Notes: generated from the letters alone by a model not told the origin. 64,000 nt of DNA from Salibacterium salarium (GCF_030813635.1 NZ_JAUSUM010000001.1:1-64000), one strand, 5' to 3'; counted from the stretch's first letter, positions 52,283 through 62,495 are shown. Translations and numbers: made by a program.

Positions 52283-53650
52283 ATGAGCGATATAATGGCA
52301 GACCGGACTCCGCCTCAAAATATTGAAGCAGAACAAGCCGTGTTAGGGGCTGTATTCTTAGAAGGCGGGGCACTGGTTACGGCCACAGAACGATTAGCAC
52401 CTGAAGACTTTTATCGCGTGTCTCATCACCGCATTTTTCGGGTGATGCTTGAATTAGGGGAAAAAGGAAACCCGATTGACTTAGTAACAGTGACTTCTAC
52501 GCTGCAAGATTATGAGTGGCTTGAAGAAGTGGGCGGTATCACTTACTTAACAGATTTGGCCAATGCCGTTCCAACCGCTGCTAACGTGGACTATTACAGT
52601 AAAATTGTTCAGGAAAAGTCGATTCTTCGGCGCCTTATTTATGCAGCAACGACCATTGTATCGGAAGGATACAACGGAGAAGATGAAGTAGAAGATATCT
52701 TAAGTGATGCGGAACGTTCGATTCTAGAAGTTGCTCAACAGCGTAGTTCTAGTGCCTTCGTATCTATTAAAGATGTTTTAATTGAAACGTATGATAACAT
52801 TGAAATGCTCCAAAACCGCGAAAATGACATTACAGGAATCGCGAGTGGTTTTGCGGAGCTTGATAAGATGACGACTGGGTTTCAAAGAAGTGACTTGATC
52901 ATTGTAGCAGCAAGACCTTCCATGGGAAAAACAGCATTTGCCTTAAATATTGCTCAAAATGTTGCGACTAAATCAGCGGAAAATGTGGCGGTGTTTAGTT
53001 TGGAGATGGGAGCATCTCAGCTTGTACAAAGAATGCTATGTGCGGAAGGAAACATTGATGCAACTAGAATGAGAACCGGTTCGCTTCAGGAAGAAGATTG
53101 GGAGAAGCTGACGATGGCGATGGGAAGTTTATCTTCAGCCGGTATATTTATTGATGACACGCCAGGCGTTAAAGTGAATGAAATTAGAGCCAAGTGTCGA
53201 CGCTTGAAGCAAGAACGTGGTTTGGGCATGATAATGATAGATTATATGCAATTGATTCAAGGTTCTGGATCTAGAGGAGGCGAGAGTCGTCAGCAGGAAG
53301 TTTCAGAGATATCCAGAGGGCTGAAAGGACTAGCTCGTGAATTGGATGTACCGGTAATTGCCTTATCTCAGCTATCGCGTGGTGTCGAATCCCGTCAGGA
53401 TAAACGTCCGATGATGTCGGATTTGCGGGAATCAGGAAGTATTGAACAAGATGCGGATATTGTATCATTTTTATATCGGGAAGATTATTATGATCAAGAA
53501 ACCGAAGATCAGAACATTATTGAAATTATTTTGGCTAAACAGAGAAATGGTCCTGTAGGCGCTGTAGAACTTGCGTTTATTAAGGAATATAATAAATTTG
53601 TGAATCTGGATCGGCGTCATGATGAAAGCGAAGCGCCGCCCGGAGCCTAA
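52283..53650 (+). CDS. dnaC: Replicative DNA helicase DnaC (DnaB type)
   Basis: 455 residues from the ATG at 52283; start MSDIMADRTPPQNIEAEQAVLG aligns with B. subtilis DnaC, and AGGA lies eight bases upstream (another ATG two codons earlier is too close). N-terminal helicase collar (1-110), linker, then RecA-like motor with Walker A ARPSMGKTAFAL (about 207-218), IDYMQLI and SREVSxISRGLKxLA-type motif. Hexameric helicase of the fork. No intein is seen. Confidence 0.98.
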   Translation: MSDIMADRTPPQNIEAEQAVLGAVFLEGGALVTATERLAPEDFYRVSHHRIFRVMLELGEKGNPIDLVTVTSTLQDYEWLEEVGGITYLTDLANAVPTAANVDYYSKIVQEKSILRRLIYAATTIVSEGYNGEDEVEDILSDAERSILEVAQQRSSSAFVSIKDVLIETYDNIEMLQNRENDITGIASGFAELDKMTTGFQRSDLIIVAARPSMGKTAFALNIAQNVATKSAENVAVFSLEMGASQLVQRMLCAEGNIDATRMRTGSLQEEDWEKLTMAMGSLSSAGIFIDDTPGVKVNEIRAKCRRLKQERGLGMIMIDYMQLIQGSGSRGGESRQQEVSEISRGLKGLARELDVPVIALSQLSRGVESRQDKRPMMSDLRESGSIEQDADIVSFLYREDYYDQETEDQNIIEIILAKQRNGPVGAVELAFIKEYNKFVNLDRRHDESEAPPGA

Positions 53651-53677
53651 AGGCCGCGATGTGCGGTCTTTTTTTTG
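53650..53677 (+). terminator. Terminator after dnaC
   Basis: GGCCGC / GCGGTC stem (one G-U) with T8 tail. Confidence 0.85.
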
Positions 53678-54067
53678 TGAGATTAGACAATAGAAAAATT
53701 TAGCATTTTTGGGATCAGGCCCATAAGGCATGAAGGATGCAGGTCATATATTTTAACAATAAAGCTACACTCCAAATAGGCATCGGCATAATGCTAATGA
53801 TAGTACAGTAGAAAATGTAACCGATCAATAATATTGCTATTGATGTGGACTTGGATGAGATGATTCTGTTTAGAACGATTTTAAAAAACAATTATTATAT
53901 AACAAAGGAAACATCCATTTTGGCATATTTATTTAATTTTTTGGCATTTTTTAATAAAAAATTACAAACGTCAGGTAAGTATTATATAATAGAAGCTTCT
54001 CTCCAGGATTTTGCAATGCTTGGATATATTAAAAGTTACAGTAAATGCAGATCAAGAGGGGGCTACA
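53678..54067. other. AT-rich gap before the AraC-type gene
   Basis: About 390 bases, noticeably AT-rich, without a supportable gene. An 83-codon plus-strand frame at 53845-54096 lacks a ribosome binding site and overlaps the regulator, so it is not called. The regulator promoter is expected here. This is the left junction of the surface-adhesion insertion. Confidence 0.4.
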
Positions 54068-55219
54068 ATGACGTTTCTCGATACGAATCATGTTAAATTA
54101 AATGAGCTGATACGAATGTTTACGAATATTACGAACATTGCTGTTGGCTATTATTCAAAAAAATTTGTTATTTCCTCTGCTCAACAGTTTTGGAATGAAA
54201 ACAAAAATGAAAAAGAAATATTTCCCTTTTTATATAAAAATGTAGAAACTGTTGAATGTTTTCTCCATGATAAAGAAACAGCTATTTATTATTTTTCCTT
54301 GTGGGTTCCTACACTTGAAGGATTTATTATCGTTGGTCCGTACCAATCTTTAGATACCTTACCGGAAAAATGCCGGGTAATACTTCAGCTTACTGGAATG
54401 CTTCACACAGATCGTACATATGTATCTGAGCACCAATCGGTTCGTACTATGATGAATAGCATCGTACGTCATTATTTCTATTATTATCCTGGGATTGTTC
54501 AGAGCGATGACTGGATCACAAAAGAATTAAATGGTTTTCATGCGGATTATGTTTATTATCCTTATACATTGGAAAAGGAGTTTCTTGATTATTTTAGAGA
54601 GACAGATCCAGCCACTTTTGAAGTGCTAAGTGAAATTGAAAGTCAATCAAATATAAAGTTCGGCTCAGGAGATCCACAGAGGCATCTGAAAAATAAATTA
54701 ATTACTATCGGTACTATTTTGTCTAGGACGATTATAGAATCCGGGGTACCGGCTTCTGAAGCATTGACCATGAACATCAACTATTTATTTGAAATTGAAA
54801 GAGCAGATAATCTTAGACAGTTAAATGAATTAAATAGCAAGATCCTGGATTCTTTTTTCACGATGGTTCAAAAAGAGCGCCATGAAACATTTACTCCATT
54901 TGTTCGGAAAATCCGTGATTTCATTTATGCTCGCTTGAATGAAAGGGTTGATGTACAGAGTGTGGCAGATCATATGAACCTAAGCGCCGGCTATGTATCG
55001 ACTGTTTTTAAGCAGGAGTGTGGCCTGTCACTAAAACGGTACATATTGGAAGAAAAGATAAAGGAAGCAAAGCGGATGCTTCATTATTCCGATATATCCA
55101 TTTCTGACATAGCGGTGTCATTATGTTTTAATGATCAGACCTATTTTACTAAAGTATTCAAAAAAATAGCTAAGCAGACGCCGCTTCAATATCGAAAAAA
55201 TAGGCCGCCGCTTCCCTAG
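54068..55219 (+). CDS. AraC-family transcriptional regulator, likely of the adhesin locus
   Basis: 383 residues from the ATG at 54068, which has AGAGGGGG upstream; the frame extends 19 codons earlier without a site. An N-terminal sensory region (1-265) of unknown ligand contains many aromatic residues, and a C-terminal AraC/XylS DNA-binding domain (about 283-380) has two helix-turn-helices, VDVQSVADHMNLSAGYVSTVFK and ISISDIAVSLCFNDQTYFTKVFKK. Similar AraC proteins are found next to LPXTG surface protein genes in Gram-positive bacteria. The adhesin gene begins 404 bases downstream after a terminator, on the same strand. Confidence 0.88.
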   Translation: MTFLDTNHVKLNELIRMFTNITNIAVGYYSKKFVISSAQQFWNENKNEKEIFPFLYKNVETVECFLHDKETAIYYFSLWVPTLEGFIIVGPYQSLDTLPEKCRVILQLTGMLHTDRTYVSEHQSVRTMMNSIVRHYFYYYPGIVQSDDWITKELNGFHADYVYYPYTLEKEFLDYFRETDPATFEVLSEIESQSNIKFGSGDPQRHLKNKLITIGTILSRTIIESGVPASEALTMNINYLFEIERADNLRQLNELNSKILDSFFTMVQKERHETFTPFVRKIRDFIYARLNERVDVQSVADHMNLSAGYVSTVFKQECGLSLKRYILEEKIKEAKRMLHYSDISISDIAVSLCFNDQTYFTKVFKKIAKQTPLQYRKNRPPLP

Positions 55220-55221
55220 CT

Positions 55222-55258
55222 AAAACTCGGAGACTTTGTCTTTCTCCGGGTTTTATTT
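55222..55258 (+). terminator. Terminator after the AraC-type gene
   Basis: AAACTCGGAGA / TCTCCGGGTTT arms with TTTATTTTA tail, directly after the stop codon. Confidence 0.75.
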
Positions 55259-55622
55259 TATTTAAGCATCTCAAGTACATATATATCATTCTCAAGTATT
55301 ACCAAAAGTTAAATAGAATCACCATACAGGGGGTTCGAATGTCCACCATAATGAATACATAAGTGTCAACTCATAAAGGCAAAGGAGGGAAATCATGTGG
55401 GTTATCCGTTTTTTTAATATATACGATGTTTAATTTTGTTTTATATACAAAATATTTTCATGTTTGTTTCCAAATTCAAACAATCTAGGAGGGTACTGCG
55501 CAAAGGAGAGAGTATCTTTTCCGAACGCTGGAATTTCCGTTCAAACAGCGAGCTGCTCCAGTTCATCGTCGGCAGCATTTAGTTCAGAAAGTCCATAAAG
55601 ACATATAGAGGGAGAGATTAAG
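55259..55622 (+). other. Leader region of the adhesin gene
   Basis: No gene. Contains several short purine-rich stretches (GGAGGG near 55488, AAAGGAGAG near 55503) not linked to any frame, and a partially self-complementary segment around 55510-55590. GAGGGAGAG at 55608 is the adhesin ribosome binding site. Promoter boxes are not clear by eye. Confidence 0.4.
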
Positions 55623-58600
55623 TTGGGAAGAAAAATTAACATACTAATTATTACATTCATCTTAATTTTTCAGATGATGGGAAGCGGAATGGGGATAACC
55701 CATCAAGCTTTTGCTGCTGAACCGAACAAACAGGAAGCGACCGAAACGGGTGCTAGTGAGAGCACTGCAGAAAACACGCAGAACAGTACCGAAGATCAAA
55801 CCACAGATAACCAACAGAATAACACCGATGAGGAATCAACAGAAAACACACAGAACAGCAACGATGAAACTACAACGGATAATCAACAGACCAATCCAGA
55901 TGACACTGACACTACTGTCGAAGAGGGAGATAGTAGTACGGACGAAACAAGTGGTGACCAGCAACAAAGTACAGGTGAAGATAGTACAACTAATGAAAAA
56001 CAGGACGATATGGATGAGAGCAACAGTGATAATTCGCAGAATGACACCGATAAAGAGGGGGCTGCAGACGAACAACAGAGTAATATAGATGAAGAAACGA
56101 AACAGGATCAGCAGTCTCAAGACCAAGATGATGAACTGACAGAACAGCAGTCACAGCAGACAGAGGATCAGGAAGTCCAAGTTCAAAATACTACTATCAA
56201 TGAGAATATATTAACAAATGCGGATTTATTAAACGAGGAAGGGAATCCGGTAGAATCGGTCAATTCCAACTCTGAAGTGGAACTGCTGTATAACTTTGAA
56301 CTCGAGGATGGTCACGGATATACAGAAGGTGCTCAGTTCACGTTTAACCTTCCACAGGAGTTTAATGTCTACAACCCCATTGATAATCAGCCACTTCCGT
56401 TTAATGGCGAAGATATAGGACATTTTTCCGTCACCTCTGACGGCGAAGTGACGGTTGAATTTAACGAATTTATTGAAGAGTATTCGAATATCAACGGTGA
56501 AATCCGCGTATGGACGGAGATGGATGAAACGACAAAGGTGGAAGAGGACAAAACCATAACGGTAACCCCTATTCAAGGCGGAGAATCGGTCAGTATACCA
56601 GTAAATTTTAACTCAGGCGCTTCGGCGGTTGAAAAACAGGGCATCCCCGAAAGTGACTACAATGCTCAGAGTGCGGAGTGGACAGTAGACTTCAATAAAA
56701 CAATGAAAACTATTGAAAACGCCTCTCTCAATGATCCTATTCAGGACGGGCAGCAATTGACTGAAGACTCTATTGAACTATACCACCTTAACGTAAATTT
56801 AAACGGAGAAGTAGAACGCGGTGAGTTGGTGGACCCTAGTCAATACAGTATCGGAACGAGTTCAGAGGGTGGAGATTTTTCAATCGATTTTGGAGGAAAT
56901 ATCAGCTCAGCCTATCGAGCTGTATTTGAAACACAATTAGTAGATGAAAATAAAACGGAGTTTCAGAACACAGCTTCTCTTTTGGAAAACGGCTCAAATG
57001 CAGGAGATGCGACAGCAACTGTTGCTGTAGAGAGAGGGACACCGCTTGAGAAAAATACCATCAACTATGATGATGTGAATCAAACAATTACCTGGGAAAT
57101 TAAATACAACTACAATGAAAAATCTATTGGTCAGGCAGATGCTCTTCTTGAAGATGACTTCACGGATAGTCATGCCTTAGTATCGGATTCCATTGAAGTC
57201 ACAGAAATGTCGATTGATCAAAATGGAAATGCCTCAGAATCTGAAATAGTAACAAATTATAACGTAACGCCAGATAGTGATGAGAGTGGATTTGACTTAC
57301 AGTTCAACAATAATATTAATAATGCTTATAAAATCACCTTTCAGACCGAAGCGAAAGATCGTGTTTTTGACGGAGGTACAATAAGGAATGATGTAACTGC
57401 TAGTGAAAACTCAGCATGGGCGGAAAGAGAATTTGGACAGGGTATTTTGCACAAAAGTAATCACGATCCGAATTATCAGGAAAAAACAGTGTGGTGGGAC
57501 ATCACCTTGAACCACGACGATTACTCTATGGATAATGTTGTCCTGGAGGAAGTCTTTACTAATGAGGGATTAAGCTTAAAACCTGAGACGGTGGAAGTTA
57601 CTTCGATGGATGAATCTGAGTATACGATCCAGGATAACGGTGATAACTTCACTATTGAATTTAATAATACCATTGATTCCGAGCATACCGTGACATTTCA
57701 AACAGATTTTGATTACGAAGAACGTTCGGATCATAGTTTGAATTATTTAGAAAACCAGGCCGTTTTGAAGTGGGGAGACAGTTCCGGCACAAGCCAGGAA
57801 AAAACGGTAAGTTCTCGGTTCACTCCGGATGACTACACCCTGTCTAATGGTTTCAAAAGCGGATCCTATAATGCGGTAACAAAAGAAATTACCTGGGATG
57901 TCGGGGTGAACTACAATCTGGAAGAATTGACTGATGCCACAGTAGAAGATGAAATCACGGATAATCAGCAGCTGCTGGAAGATTCGATCGTTATTCATGA
58001 AATGGAACTGACCGGTGGCGCAAATGGAGCGGAAGAGAAAGCAGAACTTCAGGAAGATGAATACGAGCTTACGATTAATAGAGACAGTGACGGAAATCCT
58101 GAGAGTTTTGATATTGCATTCAACGAACCGATTACCAATCCATACAAAATCAGTTATAAGACGAGTCTGGACAACTTGGATCTCGTTCAGGGTCAGTATG
58201 ATAATGTAGCAACCATCTATGATGGGGCCACAGAAGAATTTGAACTTTTCGCCGAAGTATCTATACCGCATGGGGGCGCCTATTCAGATAAATCAGGCGT
58301 TCAGGATGGAAAAATCATAGACTGGCAGGTGGATATCAACTTTGCCCAGTCTCAGGTGGCTAATGCAACGGTGATAGATACGCCGAGCAGTAATCAAATG
58401 CTTCTGGAGGACAGCTTCCATGTTTATAAAACAGATGTCCAGAATGATGGAAGCGTAGCAAAAGGAGAAGAACTGTCTGACGATGCCTATGCAATTGAAT
58501 TTCGGGAAGATCCAACACAGTTCGAACTTCAGTTCAACAATGAAATCAATGAACCGTATATTCTGGAATATCAATCATTCATCCAGGCAGCTGTAGGGGA

Positions 58601-61600
58601 TGAGATCAATAATGACATTTCTTTTGCAGGTGAAAATATAGAGGAAGAGACGTGGAGCTCGGAATCGACGGTCACGGTGGAAAGAACCCAGGGTATCGGC
58701 TCCGGTTCGGGGGAACTGAGCAGTTTGACGGTTGATAAAGTGGATGCGCTTGATGATGAAACATTGTTACCTGGCGCTGTGTTTACGCTGAAGGATGCTA
58801 GCAGCGGTATAGTCGTTGACGAAAAAGAAACAGATGATAACGGACAGGTTGTGTTTGAGGATTTGATGAACGGGGACTATATTCTAAAGGAAAAAGAGGC
58901 TCCGGAAAATTATCAATTGAATGATGAGTCAATCGAGATTGAAATCACTGGAGACACCGTAGAGGAAATCCCAAACAACTTGATTGAAGGCAGCGTAACA
59001 TTAACGAAAGTTGATGAAAACACGGGTAATCCCCTGGAAGGCACTGTCTATGAACTGTGGCAAGGAGAGAATGAAGTAGAGACAGGGCTGGAGACGAATG
59101 CAGAAGGGAAAATAACAGTTCAGGATTTAAGACCTGGCGATTATCAATTTATTGAAACGCAGGCTGCGGAAAATTATCAGTTGGATGATACGCCAGTAGA
59201 ATTCACCATCGAAAGAAGCGCCAAAGAGGAAGATGTTGAACGAGTTGCTGTGACAGCTGACAATCAGTTGATTCCGGGTTCTGTGGTATTGACGAAAATA
59301 GACGAGGATAATCCGGAAAAGACTTTACAGGGTGCTGAGTTTAAGTTGCAGACCGATTCTGGAGAGCCTATTCAGGAAAACCTGACAACGACCGAAAATG
59401 GAGAAATTACCGTGGATGAACTGCAGCCTGGAGACTATGAATTTATAGAAACAAAAGCACCGGAACACTATCAGAGGTATCAAAGTCCGGTACCTTTCAC
59501 CATTGAAAAAAGCGCCAAAGAAGCAGATGTTGAACAGGTTACAGTTGAAGTGGAAAATAAATTAATTCTCGGTACTGTCGAGTTAACAAAAGTAGATCAA
59601 AATGAGCCAGGGACTAGGTTGGAAGGAGCCGTCTATGAACTTCAGGACGGTGAAGGAGATGTTATTAAGGAAAATCTGACTACCGATGAAAATGGAAAAA
59701 TTGTAGTAGAGGACTTGTATCCGGGCGATTACCAATTAGTCGAGACAAAAGCACCGGAACATTACCAGATGCCAGACGACCCTGAACCGATTACTTTTTC
59801 TATTCCTAAAGGTCAGGAAGAAACAAAGACGTTAACAGATGATAATGAGTTAATTCCAGGGTCTGTTGCGTTAACAAAAGTGGCTGAAGATAACCCGGAC
59901 CAGTCTCTTGAAGGAGCAGTGTTTGAGCTTCAAGACAGTAACGGGACTGTTCTTGAAGAAGGGCTAACAACAAATGGGGAAGGTCGAATCGTAATCGGTG
60001 ACCTCCGTCCCGGAACCTATCAATTCGTGGAGACAGAAGCACCAAATGGATACCAGCTGGACAATGATCCAGTTTCCTTCCAGGTTGAACGCAGTCAGGA
60101 AGAAGCTGTTACGTTAACCGTCGAAAATGATGAAATTTCGTCCGGAGGGGGATATAATCCACCAGAAGAAGGATCGGTTATTCTGACAAAAACAGCAGCT
60201 GGAGATGCAGAAAAGGTGCTTGAAGGTGCAGTGTTTGATTTAAAAGAAATGGATGGAGATTTAGTTGAAGAAGGTTTGACTACCAATGAAGATGGAGAAA
60301 TTGAAGTAACCGATCTGGAGCGGGGCGATTACCAGTTTGTTGAAACAGAAGCTCCGGACGATTACTTGCTGGAAGAAGATCCAGTCCCTTTTGAAATCGA
60401 AGAAGATGAAGAAACCACTGTAACGGTGGAAAATGAAAAAGTCATAGGATCCGTCACGTTGACCAAAGTCCATTCCAATGACCAGAATAATCAATTGCAG
60501 AGAGCTGTCTTTGATCTGGAAGAAGTGGATGGCGATATCGTTGAGGAAAACCTTGCCACGGACGAAAGTGGAGAAATCACGGTTGTCGGACTGGAGCCTG
60601 GTGCTTATCAGTTTGTTGAAACGGAAGCTCCAGAAGGATACCAGCTGAATGCAGAACCGATTGGCTTTGAGATTGGAGAATCTCAGGAGGAAACGGTTTC
60701 TCTTACAGCTGAAAATGCCCCGATTCAGGGGTCAGTAGTATTAACCAAGGTTAGTGCAGGAAACGAGGACCACCTATTAAGCGGAGCGGTGTTTGACCTG
60801 GAAACAAGTGACGGAAATGTGGTGGAAGAAAACTTGTCCACCGATGACAACGGAGAGATTGCGATCACGGATCTGAGCGCTGGTGATTACCAGTTTGTTG
60901 AGACTGAAGCACCAGATGGTTATCAGCTGAACGAGAGGCCATTGGAATTTACCATTGAAGAAGAACAGGAAGAAACTGTAACGCTGACCCCAGAAAACGA
61001 AGTTAAACCGGGAGCAGTTCAGTTAATCAAGACAGCAGCCGGAGATACGGAGCAGGTGTTGGAAGGTGCGGTCTTTAATCTTGAAAACAGCGACGGTTCC
61101 GTTCTGCAGGAAGGATTGAGGACTGGAGCAGATGGAACGGTGACGGTAACCAATCTGGAGCCCGGCAGTTATCAATTTGTCGAGACCAAGGCGCCGGAAG
61201 GCTATGAGCGGACGATAGAGCCTGTTTCGTTTGATATAGAAGCCGGACAGATCGGTATCGTAGTAGTGACAATGGAAAATGAGAAAATACCAGGTGAAAC
61301 CACGCTGCCTTCGGATGCAGAAGGATCGGTGGCCCTGACGAAGGTGAATGAAGCCGACACCGATGAATTGCTGGAAGGAGCGGAGTTTACCCTGCAGGCT
61401 GAAGACGGTACGACTATCAAGGAAGGCCTGACCACCAATGACTCCGGCAAAATCTTCGTGAATGGCCTGGACCCCGGCAGCTACCAGTTTATCGAAACAA
61501 ATGCTCCAGACGGCTATGAGCGGGAGGAAGATCCAACCACCTCCTTCCACATTGAAGAAGGTCAGACGGAAGCGGTGGAAGTAACGGTAGAGAATGCCCA

Positions 61601-61805
61601 GGCATCGGATGAGGATTCAACCGGACCGGATCAGGAATCACCATTCAATTCCGGATACGATGACGCTGCTGATGGCCGAGAGGAAGAAAACAACGGTGAA
61701 GGGCAGACACTGCCTAATACATCGAGTTCAATCTTCAATTATGGTCTTGCGGGTGCTATCGCCCTGATTGCGGGACTAATTGTCCGCAGAAGAAGAAAAG
61801 CATAA
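55623..61805 (+). CDS. LPXTG wall-anchored adhesin with A-type and CnaB repeats
   Basis: 2060 residues from TTG (GAGGGAGAG six bases upstream). Signal peptide 1-31 (AFA-A cleavage). Residues 33-185 are a low-complexity, very acidic Gln/Thr/Asn/Asp/Glu linker. About 190-330 forms an SdrG/Cna-like N-terminal adhesion domain. About 333-1022 holds five related A-type repeats, each with a WxVxxN core (for example TWEIKYNYN, TWDVGVNYN). About 1033-1994 holds ten CnaB/SpaA-like repeats of 88-104 residues, each starting GSVxLTK and containing ExxAPxxYQL, with the Lys and Glu that make isopeptide bonds in CnaB domains. A spacer precedes sortase signal LPNTS (2030-2034), a membrane helix and an RRRRKA tail. 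Likely a stalked adhesin; ligand unknown. A class D sortase gene follows. Confidence 0.93.
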   Translation: MGRKINILIITFILIFQMMGSGMGITHQAFAAEPNKQEATETGASESTAENTQNSTEDQTTDNQQNNTDEESTENTQNSNDETTTDNQQTNPDDTDTTVEEGDSSTDETSGDQQQSTGEDSTTNEKQDDMDESNSDNSQNDTDKEGAADEQQSNIDEETKQDQQSQDQDDELTEQQSQQTEDQEVQVQNTTINENILTNADLLNEEGNPVESVNSNSEVELLYNFELEDGHGYTEGAQFTFNLPQEFNVYNPIDNQPLPFNGEDIGHFSVTSDGEVTVEFNEFIEEYSNINGEIRVWTEMDETTKVEEDKTITVTPIQGGESVSIPVNFNSGASAVEKQGIPESDYNAQSAEWTVDFNKTMKTIENASLNDPIQDGQQLTEDSIELYHLNVNLNGEVERGELVDPSQYSIGTSSEGGDFSIDFGGNISSAYRAVFETQLVDENKTEFQNTASLLENGSNAGDATATVAVERGTPLEKNTINYDDVNQTITWEIKYNYNEKSIGQADALLEDDFTDSHALVSDSIEVTEMSIDQNGNASESEIVTNYNVTPDSDESGFDLQFNNNINNAYKITFQTEAKDRVFDGGTIRNDVTASENSAWAEREFGQGILHKSNHDPNYQEKTVWWDITLNHDDYSMDNVVLEEVFTNEGLSLKPETVEVTSMDESEYTIQDNGDNFTIEFNNTIDSEHTVTFQTDFDYEERSDHSLNYLENQAVLKWGDSSGTSQEKTVSSRFTPDDYTLSNGFKSGSYNAVTKEITWDVGVNYNLEELTDATVEDEITDNQQLLEDSIVIHEMELTGGANGAEEKAELQEDEYELTINRDSDGNPESFDIAFNEPITNPYKISYKTSLDNLDLVQGQYDNVATIYDGATEEFELFAEVSIPHGGAYSDKSGVQDGKIIDWQVDINFAQSQVANATVIDTPSSNQMLLEDSFHVYKTDVQNDGSVAKGEELSDDAYAIEFREDPTQFELQFNNEINEPYILEYQSFIQAAVGDEINNDISFAGENIEEETWSSESTVTVERTQGIGSGSGELSSLTVDKVDALDDETLLPGAVFTLKDASSGIVVDEKETDDNGQVVFEDLMNGDYILKEKEAPENYQLNDESIEIEITGDTVEEIPNNLIEGSVTLTKVDENTGNPLEGTVYELWQGENEVETGLETNAEGKITVQDLRPGDYQFIETQAAENYQLDDTPVEFTIERSAKEEDVERVAVTADNQLIPGSVVLTKIDEDNPEKTLQGAEFKLQTDSGEPIQENLTTTENGEITVDELQPGDYEFIETKAPEHYQRYQSPVPFTIEKSAKEADVEQVTVEVENKLILGTVELTKVDQNEPGTRLEGAVYELQDGEGDVIKENLTTDENGKIVVEDLYPGDYQLVETKAPEHYQMPDDPEPITFSIPKGQEETKTLTDDNELIPGSVALTKVAEDNPDQSLEGAVFELQDSNGTVLEEGLTTNGEGRIVIGDLRPGTYQFVETEAPNGYQLDNDPVSFQVERSQEEAVTLTVENDEISSGGGYNPPEEGSVILTKTAAGDAEKVLEGAVFDLKEMDGDLVEEGLTTNEDGEIEVTDLERGDYQFVETEAPDDYLLEEDPVPFEIEEDEETTVTVENEKVIGSVTLTKVHSNDQNNQLQRAVFDLEEVDGDIVEENLATDESGEITVVGLEPGAYQFVETEAPEGYQLNAEPIGFEIGESQEETVSLTAENAPIQGSVVLTKVSAGNEDHLLSGAVFDLETSDGNVVEENLSTDDNGEIAITDLSAGDYQFVETEAPDGYQLNERPLEFTIEEEQEETVTLTPENEVKPGAVQLIKTAAGDTEQVLEGAVFNLENSDGSVLQEGLRTGADGTVTVTNLEPGSYQFVETKAPEGYERTIEPVSFDIEAGQIGIVVVTMENEKIPGETTLPSDAEGSVALTKVNEADTDELLEGAEFTLQAEDGTTIKEGLTTNDSGKIFVNGLDPGSYQFIETNAPDGYEREEDPTTSFHIEEGQTEAVEVTVENAQASDEDSTGPDQESPFNSGYDDAADGREEENNGEGQTLPNTSSSIFNYGLAGAIALIAGLIVRRRRKA
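56620..58690 (+). repeat. Five tandem A-type adhesin repeats
   Basis: Coding repeats of about 135-140 residues; cores EWTVDFNK, TWEIKYNYN, WWDITLNHD, TWDVGVNYN and DWQVDINFA mark the five units, each with a later xFxLQFNNxIxxxYxIxFQT-like strand pair. Divergent at residue level, so old duplications. Confidence 0.75.
58719..61605 (+). repeat. Ten tandem CnaB repeats
   Basis: Ten coding units defined by VTLTK-type starts and GDYQFVETEAP-type ends. Units 2-10 are more alike than unit 1. Units 5 and 9 end with inserted linkers (SSGGGYNPPEE and PGETTLPSDAE). Confidence 0.85.
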
Positions 61806-61820
61806 GTGTGAAAACCAGTA

Positions 61821-61862
61821 TAGGCTGCCAAGTACGTCTGTTACTCTCGGCGGCCTATTCTG
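61821..61862 (+). terminator. Weak hairpin between adhesin and sortase genes
   Basis: TAGGCTGCC / GGCGGCCTA arms with a long loop and only a TTCTG tail; may limit readthrough into the sortase gene. Confidence 0.45.
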
Positions 61863-61901
61863 CTATTTTCTGTGAAAACCCCATAAGCCAGGAGGGATAA
61901 T

Positions 61902-62495
61902 ATGAAAAAAATCGGCAATCTTCTTATTATTTTGGGAATCGCATTAATCGGTATTTTCGCTTATCAATACTGGAACCATCACCACGCTCAGCAGCAAGCT
62001 ATGATTCAGGCGGAAGAGCAGATACAGAATGGAACTACGGAGGCCGACATGGGGGAAGATAAAGAACAACAGGCGGAACGCATAAAAAAATATCAGGCGG
62101 ATGATAAACAGGCTTTTGGAACACTGGAAATACCGAAATTGGATAGGACCATACCCATTGTAGAAGGAGCGGATGAAGAATCGTTGAAAAGCGGAGTGGG
62201 ACATGTAGCGCAGACGAGATTCCCTGGGCAAGGGAACCAGATTGTTTTATCCGGTCACAGGGATACGGTATTCCGCGACTTTGGGAAACTGGAAACGGGT
62301 GATCGTTATATTATCGAAATGCCATACGGTACCTTTGAGTATGAGATAAAAAAAGAAGAGATTGTACCGGCGGGAGACACTTCTATTATAGGAAAAAGCT
62401 CCGAAGAAGTACTGATAGTCAGCACCTGTTACCCTTTTGATTATGTTGGCTTTGCACCAGAACGCTATATGACATACGCTTACCCCGTCCATTAA
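61902..62495 (+). CDS. Class D sortase
   Basis: 197 residues. One N-terminal membrane helix (about 5-22), acidic stalk, and sortase barrel (about 70-197) with catalytic H119 (SGHRDT), C176 (STCYPF) and R188 (APERYMTYAY). The SGHRDTVFRDFGKL and late FAPERY patterns fit class D. Class D enzymes favour LPNTA/LPNTS-like signals, and the adhesin just upstream ends in LPNTS, so it is the likely substrate. GGAGGG lies before the ATG. Confidence 0.94.
   Translation: MKKIGNLLIILGIALIGIFAYQYWNHHHAQQQAMIQAEEQIQNGTTEADMGEDKEQQAERIKKYQADDKQAFGTLEIPKLDRTIPIVEGADEESLKSGVGHVAQTRFPGQGNQIVLSGHRDTVFRDFGKLETGDRYIIEMPYGTFEYEIKKEEIVPAGDTSIIGKSSEEVLIVSTCYPFDYVGFAPERYMTYAYPVH

Noticed and set aside
53845-54096. 83-codon plus-strand frame before the AraC-type gene
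   Set aside because: No ribosome binding site, AT-driven composition, overlaps the regulator start, and no recognisable family pattern.
58719-61605. Possible CRISPR or DNA satellite array because of regular repeats
   Set aside because: Repeats are coding, about 270-310 bases long, divergent at base level, and in one open frame as CnaB units.
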